Shown: positions 8,336 through 14,284 of the stretch, one piece after another
Layout of the letters: each line of letters starts with the position of its first letter
Numbering within the stretch: the first letter of the stretch is position 1
Origin: Chlorobiota bacterium
GTDB taxonomy: Bacteria; Bacteroidota; Bacteroidia; Bacteroidales; JAADJA01
Length of the DNA: 14,284 nucleotides
Direction of reading: 5' to 3'
Assembly (NCBI GenBank): GCA_030592565.1
Contig: JAUVIX010000047.1
Location: 1-14,284 of the forward strand
Notes under the pieces: generated by a model
The model's input: the letters and a program-made list of their open reading frames with translations, nothing else
Database searches by the model: none
Told to the model about the DNA's origin: nothing
Position numbers and translations under genes: made by a program

Positions 8336-10810
8336 ATGAAAATTTCATATAACTGGCTGAAAGATTATCTCGATTTTGAGCTTTCACCGGAAAAGCTTTC
8401 CAAATTACTAACTGATAGCGGACTTGAGGTCGAAGGTCTCGAAAAATGGCAATCGGTAAAAGGTGGAATGGAAGGGATTGTAATAGGAAAAGTTGTTACC
8501 TGCGAAAAACATCCCAATGCAGACAAGTTAAGTGTTACTACCGTTGATATTGGTGATGGGACTCTACTTCCAATCGTTTGTGGCGCACCTAATGTTGCAG
8601 TTGGCCAGAAAGTGGTAGTTGCTACTGTCGGGACAAAATTGTATGAGGGAGATAATTACTTTGAAATTAAAAAAGCCAAACTACGTGGTGAAGTTTCAGA
8701 AGGAATGATTTGTGCAGAAGATGAAATCGGATTGGGCGCTTCTCATGATGGAATAATGGTGCTTGATGAAGAAGCAAAGCCTGGCACAACTGCGGCCGGA
8801 TTTTTTAATATTACCGAAGATTACATTTTTGAAATAGGTCTTACTCCTAATCGTACGGATGCTATCTCGCATATAGGTACTGACAGGGATATAAAGGCTG
8901 TGCTTGATAATATTGACTTTCTAAATAAGATACAATCCGAAAGGGAAATTAATCCTCCTTCAATTGAAAAGTTTAAAGTTGATAATCACGATTTGGATAT
9001 AGATGTGATTGTTGAAAACCCGGAAGCATGTCCAAGATATACCGGCGTTACAATTTCGGGTATTGAGGTTAATGAATCGCCTGACTGGCTCAAAAACCGA
9101 CTAAATGCAATCGGCCTCAAACCTATTAATAATATAGTTGATATTACAAATTATGTTCTGCACGAGACAGGACAACCTTTGCACGCCTTTGATGCAGACA
9201 AAATTACAGGGAGCAAAGTAGTTGTAAAAAAACTATCAAAAGGAACAAAGTTTACAACACTTGACGAAGAAGAAAGAGAATTAACCGGTAATGACCTGAT
9301 GATATGCAATACCGAAGAGGGTATGTGTATTGGAGGTGTTTTCGGTGGATTAAAATCAGGAGTTACCGGCCAAACGACAAATATTTTTCTTGAAAGTGCC
9401 TGGTTCGATCCGGTACATATTCGTAAAACATCGAAACATCACGATCTCAATACAGATGCTTCTTTCAGGTTTGAGCGTGGTATTGATCCCGAAATGGTAA
9501 TTTACGCTCTTAAAAGAGCTGCCCTGCTGATTAAAGAGATAGCAGGCGGAGCAATTTCATCTGAAATTAAAGATGTCTATTCAAAACCTTTTGAAAATAC
9601 TAAAGTAGATGTTTATTGGAAAAATATCGACAGGCTTATTGGTAAAAGTCTGGGTAAAGAGGTAATTAAAAACATTCTCGTTTCTTTGGAGTTTGAAATT
9701 TTGGAAGAGACCGAAGAGGGAATGAAATTATCCGTCCCCTCCTATAGAATTGATGTTACAAGAGAAGCCGATGTTATTGAGGAGATACTAAGGATTTATG
9801 GTTATGATAATATTGAGATACCTGTACACCAAAACTCTGCAATATCTCACCGGAAAAAACCTGATTCTGAAAAGGTTAGAAATACTATTGCTGCGTATCT
9901 TAATGATAACGGCTTTAGCGAGATTATGAATAATTCGCTTACAAAAGCGGACTATTATGAAAAATGCAATGACTTTGACGAAAATCGAAATGTAAAAATC
10001 CTAAATCCTTTAAGTCGTGACCTGAATGTAATGCGACAGTCGTTGCTTTTTGGCGGACTTGAAGTAATATCTTACAATTTAAACAGAAGAATTGCCGATC
10101 AAAAATTATTTGAATTTGGCAAAATCTATTTCAAAAATCCCGATACAGATAAAGGTAGACAGGTAACTGAAAAATATGATGAAATAAATAATCTTGCCAT
10201 TTTTGTTACAGGAAAAAAGGATAATGAAAGCTGGTACACACCAGAAAAAGAGGTAGATTTCACTTTCCTTAAAACAATGTCACAAAATCTTCTCAGGCGT
10301 ATCGGAATACCCTTTTACAAATTTGAATATCTTGCAAGCAAAAAAGAATATTTCGATTACGGGCTTGAAATATCCTACAATAAAAAACAGGTTTTTGAAA
10401 TTGGGAAAATATCATCAAAAGTGTTAAAAAATTTCGATATCAAACAGAATGTTTTATTTGCAACTTTTAACTGGGATTATGTTTTTGAACTTGTTAAAAA
10501 AGTAAAAATACAGTATGTCGGAATTCCAAAGTATCCTGAAGTAAGACGTGACCTTGCATTATTACTTGATAAGAAGATACCTTTTGCTGATGTCGAAAAA
10601 CTGGCATACGAAACAGAAAGGAAACTGTTAAAATCCGTAAATCTTTTTGATGTTTATGAAGGGAAGAATATTGTAAAGGATAAAAAATCATATGCGGTAA
10701 GTTTTATTTTACAAGATAAAGACAAAACCCTTACCGATAAAGTGATTGACAAAGTAATGAAAAAGATGATGAGAGTTTTTGAAGAGAAATTAAATGCAAA
10801 TATCAGATAA
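8336..10810 (+). CDS. pheT: Phenylalanine-tRNA ligase beta subunit PheT
   Basis: PheT is the large chain of the (alpha-beta)2 phenylalanyl-tRNA synthetase, which charges tRNA-Phe with phenylalanine in the cytoplasm. The beta chain binds and positions the tRNA and edits mischarged tyrosine. At 824 residues it is the usual bacterial size. Visible domains in order are an N-terminal MKISYNWLKDYL start; an EMAP-like tRNA-binding OB fold at about 42-155 (HPNADKL at 59-65); TPNRTDA at 170-176; the B3/B4 editing domain at about 220-400 with GQPLHAFD at 279-286; B5 at about 410-480; a catalytic-like core with NPLSRDLNVMRQSLL; and the C-terminal ferredoxin-like anticodon-binding domain, about 724-824, with KYPEVRRDLALLL at 732-744. 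The alpha-chain gene pheS is not in the window, so the subunits are encoded apart, as in many Bacteroidota. The next gene starts 27 bp after it. Confidence 0.98.
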   Translation: MKISYNWLKDYLDFELSPEKLSKLLTDSGLEVEGLEKWQSVKGGMEGIVIGKVVTCEKHPNADKLSVTTVDIGDGTLLPIVCGAPNVAVGQKVVVATVGTKLYEGDNYFEIKKAKLRGEVSEGMICAEDEIGLGASHDGIMVLDEEAKPGTTAAGFFNITEDYIFEIGLTPNRTDAISHIGTDRDIKAVLDNIDFLNKIQSEREINPPSIEKFKVDNHDLDIDVIVENPEACPRYTGVTISGIEVNESPDWLKNRLNAIGLKPINNIVDITNYVLHETGQPLHAFDADKITGSKVVVKKLSKGTKFTTLDEEERELTGNDLMICNTEEGMCIGGVFGGLKSGVTGQTTNIFLESAWFDPVHIRKTSKHHDLNTDASFRFERGIDPEMVIYALKRAALLIKEIAGGAISSEIKDVYSKPFENTKVDVYWKNIDRLIGKSLGKEVIKNILVSLEFEILEETEEGMKLSVPSYRIDVTREADVIEEILRIYGYDNIEIPVHQNSAISHRKKPDSEKVRNTIAAYLNDNGFSEIMNNSLTKADYYEKCNDFDENRNVKILNPLSRDLNVMRQSLLFGGLEVISYNLNRRIADQKLFEFGKIYFKNPDTDKGRQVTEKYDEINNLAIFVTGKKDNESWYTPEKEVDFTFLKTMSQNLLRRIGIPFYKFEYLASKKEYFDYGLEISYNKKQVFEIGKISSKVLKNFDIKQNVLFATFNWDYVFELVKKVKIQYVGIPKYPEVRRDLALLLDKKIPFADVEKLAYETERKLLKSVNLFDVYEGKNIVKDKKSYAVSFILQDKDKTLTDKVIDKVMKKMMRVFEEKLNANIR

Positions 10811-10837
10811 ACCAAATATCAATTAAATTTTATTATT

Positions 10838-12484
10838 ATGGCAGAGAAACAAGCATTGGTATCAGTTACTCCCGCAGGGGAGAAATTTGTAATTCCTCAA
10901 AAAAAGGAATATGGTTCGGAATACAAACGCCTTGAAAAACTGGCAAAGCAGGCAAAAGCCGAAGGCAAAGAGATTGTAGTTGTTATGGGTCTGGGGTTTG
11001 TAGGTGTGGTAATGGCAGCAATCGTTGCAGACGCAAAAGACAGAGATGGCAGCTACAACAAGTTCGTAATTGGCTATCAACGTCCCAGCGTCAGGAGCTA
11101 TTGGAAAATTCCGTTGGTAAACAGAGGAGAATCACCAGTTAAGGCTGAAGACCCTGAAGTTGATGAAATTATTGAAAGAACGACCAAAGATGCAAAAACA
11201 TTTGTTGCAACATACAATAGCGACTGTTTGAAACTCGCTGATGTTGTGGTTGTGGATGTTCAGTGTGATTATGCAAAGAAAGAACTTGGAAATATGAAAA
11301 CGGGCGAAACCGATATGGCTGCTCTTGAAGCTTCAATGAAAACAATCGGTGAAAATATACCTCCTCATGCTCTAGTTCTTATTGAAACTACAGTTGCTCC
11401 CGGAACAACCGAATTTGTAGCCTGGCCAATTCTTAAAAAGGCTTTTGCAAAACGTGGATTAAAAGAGACACCCCTGTTATCACACAGCTTTGAGCGCGTG
11501 ATGCCTGGACGTGAGTATGTTTCATCAATACGTGATTTTTGGAGAGTCTGTTCAGGATGTAACCTGGAAGCAAGAACCTATGTGGAAAAATTTCTGCGCG
11601 AAGTATTGAATACTGAAAAGTTTCCGCTTACTGTTATGGACCGCCCTATGGAATCAGAAACAACAAAAATAGTAGAGAATTCATATCGTGCTACTATTCT
11701 TGCCTTTATGAATGAGTGGAGTCTGTTTGCTGAGCGTAATGGAGTTGACCTGATAAAGGTGATGAATGCCATTAAGCAGCGACCAACACACAGCAATATG
11801 ATTTTCCCGGGACCGGGAATCGGAGGATATTGTCTGCCTAAAGACGGAGGACTAGGTTACTGGGCTTATCGTCATATACTAGGATTTGAAGATGGTGACG
11901 ATGTATTTAAAATCACTCCTACAGCTATTGATATTAATGATACACGAGGCCTTCATGTTGCAGAGCTTACACGTGATGCACTTCGTAATATGGGACGCTA
12001 CATAGCTGGTTCCGATGTGCTAATTTGTGGTGCAAGCTATCGTGAGGATGTTGGTGATACACGATACAGCGGCAGTGAACTCGTTCTTCGTAAGCTTACC
12101 GAAATGGGAGCTGAAATGAAGGTTCATGACCCTTATGTTGATAACTGGAATGAATTTGAGTTACAAGACGAAGACAAAGAGCACTCCTGGAAGCGTTTTT
12201 TCCGTAACCAGGATCATCTCAAAGAGTTAAGAATTGAAAAGGATCTTAAAAAAGCACTAAATGGTGTTGAAGCTTTGATTCTGGCTGTGCCGCATTCGGA
12301 GTACAAAAAACTTAAACCGGCTGATATAGTTGAGTGGGCAGGCGGACCAATTGCAATTATTGATGCATTTGGTATCCTTGAAGATGATAAGATTAAGGAA
12401 TATTTCAAACTTGGGTGTGAGGTGAAAGCTCTTGGTCGTGGTCATATTCAAAGGCTTAAGAAAGAGGTGCTGAACGGTAAATAG
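10838..12484 (+). CDS. UDP-sugar (UDP-glucose/GDP-mannose family) 6-dehydrogenase
   Basis: This is an NAD-dependent dehydrogenase that should oxidise C6 of a nucleotide sugar to a uronic acid in two steps, supplying precursors for surface polysaccharide. Visible features are the Rossmann motif GLGFVG at 51-56; the ETTVAPGTT segment; ERVMPG at 219-224; catalytic-region K277 and N281 in TTKIVENSY; and the nucleophile Cys332 in GPGIGGYCLPKD (325-336). A C-terminal UDP-binding domain follows with GASYREDVGDTR and HDPYVDNW. ERVxPG resembles UDP-N-acetylhexosamine dehydrogenases of the WecC/WbpA/TviB type rather than UDP-glucose dehydrogenases, so the substrate may be a UDP-HexNAc. That is inference. 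At 548 residues it is about 100 longer than most relatives, with a charged N-terminal extension of about 45 residues and an insertion near DEDKEHSWKRFFRNQDHLK. No sugar-pathway neighbours are visible. It lies 27 bp after pheT and may share its transcript. Confidence 0.85.
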   Translation: MAEKQALVSVTPAGEKFVIPQKKEYGSEYKRLEKLAKQAKAEGKEIVVVMGLGFVGVVMAAIVADAKDRDGSYNKFVIGYQRPSVRSYWKIPLVNRGESPVKAEDPEVDEIIERTTKDAKTFVATYNSDCLKLADVVVVDVQCDYAKKELGNMKTGETDMAALEASMKTIGENIPPHALVLIETTVAPGTTEFVAWPILKKAFAKRGLKETPLLSHSFERVMPGREYVSSIRDFWRVCSGCNLEARTYVEKFLREVLNTEKFPLTVMDRPMESETTKIVENSYRATILAFMNEWSLFAERNGVDLIKVMNAIKQRPTHSNMIFPGPGIGGYCLPKDGGLGYWAYRHILGFEDGDDVFKITPTAIDINDTRGLHVAELTRDALRNMGRYIAGSDVLICGASYREDVGDTRYSGSELVLRKLTEMGAEMKVHDPYVDNWNEFELQDEDKEHSWKRFFRNQDHLKELRIEKDLKKALNGVEALILAVPHSEYKKLKPADIVEWAGGPIAIIDAFGILEDDKIKEYFKLGCEVKALGRGHIQRLKKEVLNGK

Positions 12485-12552
12485 AAGTTTTTTATATTGC
12501 ACAGTTAATTTTTAAACTTGTTTCTTTAGTTCATTGATCTCCCAGCCGAGCT

Positions 12553-12650
12553 GTTCGGGATTTTAGCTGTTGGAATGTGCGCAGGATAATCCCGAACTTA
12601 ATATTTTTCGAAATATTCACTTTTACCATCCTCATTCGGGATAAAAGCTG
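12553..12650. repeat. Three-arm direct and inverted repeat in the intergenic stretch
   Basis: The core TTCGGGAT occurs three times within 90 bp: arm A forward at 12554-12561, arm B inverted at 12589-12596 and arm C forward at 12635-12642. Arms A and B extend to a perfect 10-bp inverted repeat (GTTCGGGATT at 12553-12562, AATCCCGAAC at 12588-12597) with a 25-nt loop. Arms B and C could pair instead over 8 bp. Copies A and C also share a downstream AGCTG after three A/T bases, giving the direct repeat TTCGGGATwwwAGCTG. The region might act as a 3' end or attenuator for the upstream gene, or be a dispersed extragenic repeat. The rest of the 295-bp gap (12485-12779) shows no gene that I can support. 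Confidence 0.6.
12600..12617. other. AT-rich hairpin with TTCG tetraloop
   Basis: AATATTT (12600-12606), TTCG loop and AAATATT (12611-12617) form a perfect seven-pair stem. It lies between repeat arms B and C. UUCG is a loop that stabilises RNA hairpins best when closed by C-G; here the closing pair is T-A. The stem is all A/T and is not followed by a long T-tract, so it is at best a weak terminator. Confidence 0.45.
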
Positions 12651-12694
12651 ATAAAGAAAATTTGTTTATAGTTATCCAATAAATAAAAAATGCC

Positions 12695-12702
12695 TAAATT
12701 TG
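12695..12702 (+). promoter_or_regulatory. Candidate -7 promoter element for the C25 peptidase gene
   Basis: TAAATTTG matches the Bacteroidota -7 consensus TAnnTTTG exactly. It is 77 bp upstream of the peptidase ATG at 12780 and downstream of the repeat arms, so the leader would be roughly 70 nt. A TTTG at 12661-12664 is about 30 bp upstream, too far for a standard -33 element. Confidence 0.4.
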
Positions 12703-12779
12703 TCTAATTATAGATTATTCAGTATGGTATGGAACGATTTGAATCACAATCACAATAATAAGTGACAAAAAAAATTATC

Positions 12780-14284
12780 ATGAAAACAGCAATAAATATC
12801 AGCACTACAGTGATTTTACTTTTCGCAAACCTTTTTGTTTTTATTAACCTTTCACTTGCTCAGGAAATTACTTACCAGGATAGCTGGGGTAAGCATAGTT
12901 TTAGTATAATAAGCCAATCATCTTCAGGTGTTGAAGTTAATTACTCTGTTAACGCTTTTTCAATAACTAAAAGTGTAATCAATGACAGACAAACAGATGT
13001 GATAACACTACCGGATTGTGTTCTGCCAAATAAAGAAGGTGCTCCAAACCTGCCCGGAACGAGCCGGTTTATTGCAATTCCACAAGGAGCAAATGCCAGC
13101 TTGCAGATTGTTTCAGTAAGAACTGAAATTTATAAAGATATTGAACTGGCACCGGATCCTCGTATTCTCCTGCAAACAGAAAGCGTGCCTCCGGAATATG
13201 TAAAAGATAATTCTATTTTTTTCTCAAATAAATTTTATCCTGAAAAACCAATAATAATTTCTGAATCCGATAAAATAAGAGGAGTTGATATTGTAATGCT
13301 TGGTATTACTCCTTTTCAATACAACCCGGTTACTAAAGAATTACTTGTTTACCGCGATCTGAAGATTGAAATTCAATTTGAGTTTGGGAATGGTCAATTC
13401 GGAGATGACAGGCTAAGAAGTCGATGGTGGGATCCGTTTTATAAAAAAATATTTTTAAATTATGAGTCATTGCCTGAAGTTGATTACCACAAAACCTTCG
13501 CAGGTAGCTTTAAGGATGAGGGTGCAGAATACTTAATCATTTGTCCGAATGGATCACAGTTTCAACAATGGGCAGACTCAATACGAAACTTCAGGACATT
13601 GCAAGGCATCTCATCAAAAGTAGTTACGCTTGATGAGGTTGGAGGAAATACTGCCGGCCAAATAGAAAACTATATTAATAATGCGTACTACTCCTGGGAT
13701 ATACCTCCTGTGGCGTGCCTGCTACTTGGAGATTATGGATCTGATGCTTCAAACAGCATTATTTCGCCCATTTGGGATAGTTACTGTGTTTCGGATAACA
13801 TATATGCTGATGTTGACGGAAACGATCTGCCTGACATCGTTATCGCGCGGATGTGTGCAGAAAATGCCACGCAACTCGAAACTATGATCACCAAGTTTCT
13901 GGAATATGAAAAAAATCCACCCGTTGATAACAGTTATTACAATAATCCAATAACATCCTGCCAGTTTAATCCAGGTGGCTGGGCCCAGATATGTACGGAA
14001 TCATTGGCTGGTTTTTACGAAGTAATCCAGAATAAAAGCACTAACAGAATCAATGTTTGTAATGGCACTCTCCCCGATGAATGGTCAACAGCACCAAATA
14101 CTGCTGCCCTGGTTAATTATTTTGGACCAAACGGACTTGGATATATACCTGCTACTCCCGCTGAGGTTAATTGTACCTGGAATGGAAACACAACCGATGT
14201 TATTAATGGAATTAACGATGGTGCTTTTATGCTGCTTCATCGTGGTATCGGCTCTACACAAGGCTGGGGCGAGCCCGGTTTTTC
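12780..14284 (+). CDS. Secreted C25 (gingipain-like) peptidase family protein (3' partial)
   Basis: This is the N-terminal 501 residues of a secreted protein of peptidase family C25; the frame is open from the ATG at 12780 to the right edge. Residues 1-27 are a signal peptide (hydrophobic VILLFANLFVFINL, then SLAQ at the likely cleavage site). About 28-245 resemble the C25 propeptide domain, with LPDCVLPNKEGAPNLPGTS and GVDIVMLGITPFQYNP. About 250 onward is the catalytic region: EYLIICPNGSQFQQWADSIR, DVDGNDLPDIVIARM, NYFGPNGLGYIPATP, and then the histidine-loop segment HRGIGSTQGWGEP at 487-499. In gingipains this loop carries the catalytic His, and here the expected position appears to be Ile490. 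The Cys-containing segment and any C-terminal T9SS sorting domain fall beyond the window. Family members are typically exported by the system encoded upstream, so this is a probable substrate; whether it is an active protease is uncertain. Confidence 0.85.
   Translation, partial: MKTAINISTTVILLFANLFVFINLSLAQEITYQDSWGKHSFSIISQSSSGVEVNYSVNAFSITKSVINDRQTDVITLPDCVLPNKEGAPNLPGTSRFIAIPQGANASLQIVSVRTEIYKDIELAPDPRILLQTESVPPEYVKDNSIFFSNKFYPEKPIIISESDKIRGVDIVMLGITPFQYNPVTKELLVYRDLKIEIQFEFGNGQFGDDRLRSRWWDPFYKKIFLNYESLPEVDYHKTFAGSFKDEGAEYLIICPNGSQFQQWADSIRNFRTLQGISSKVVTLDEVGGNTAGQIENYINNAYYSWDIPPVACLLLGDYGSDASNSIISPIWDSYCVSDNIYADVDGNDLPDIVIARMCAENATQLETMITKFLEYEKNPPVDNSYYNNPITSCQFNPGGWAQICTESLAGFYEVIQNKSTNRINVCNGTLPDEWSTAPNTAALVNYFGPNGLGYIPATPAEVNCTWNGNTTDVINGINDGAFMLLHRGIGSTQGWGEPGF

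Noticed and set aside
13681..13887. A 68-codon + strand open frame inside the C25 peptidase gene
   Set aside because: It is in another frame; the C25 frame runs uninterrupted through it with conserved family motifs.

Overview
The window is from the chromosome of a member of the Bacteroidota, most likely a Bacteroidales-type anaerobe. The evidence is a complete type IX secretion system (T9SS) core in the gene order porP-porK-porL-porM-porN (gldKLMN), short and AT-rich intergenic gaps without clear Shine-Dalgarno sequences, TAnnTTTG-type -7 promoter elements, and a gingipain-like C25 peptidase. The genus cannot be named from this. All recognisable genes lie on the + strand.

Layout. Bases 1-886 hold the 3' part of a PorP/SprF-family outer-membrane barrel; only its signal-peptide end is missing. 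Then follow gldK (lipoprotein with an FGE-sulfatase fold), gldL (inner-membrane motor stator with an unusually long coiled-coil tail), gldM (single-pass motor rotor and shaft) and gldN (periplasmic ring partner of GldK). These are spaced 17-91 bp apart and look like one operon, closed by a clear intrinsic terminator at 6124-6152. A second, housekeeping group follows: recG (replication-fork helicase), pheT (Phe-tRNA synthetase beta chain) and a UDP-sugar dehydrogenase-family gene, 35 and 27 bp apart. An intergenic stretch of about 295 bp (12485-12779) carries a three-armed repeat and a small hairpin, and then a candidate promoter. The window ends inside a secreted C25 (gingipain-family) peptidase gene.

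How the parts fit. GldL and GldM form the proton-driven inner-membrane motor. GldM crosses the periplasm to the GldK/GldN ring under the outer membrane, and PorP/SprF proteins act at the outer membrane as substrate or cell-surface partners. The C25 protein at the right edge has a signal peptide and belongs to a family typically exported by this system, so it is a likely client; its C-terminal sorting domain would lie outside the window.

I see no wholly new multi-gene system. The points most worth a second look are the GldL tail, whose six Leu-x3-aromatic repeats are separated by exact multiples of seven residues; the apparent loss of the catalytic His in the C25 domain; and the alternative-pairing repeat arms upstream of that gene. 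No tRNA, rRNA, CRISPR array, insertion sequence or attachment site was recognised.
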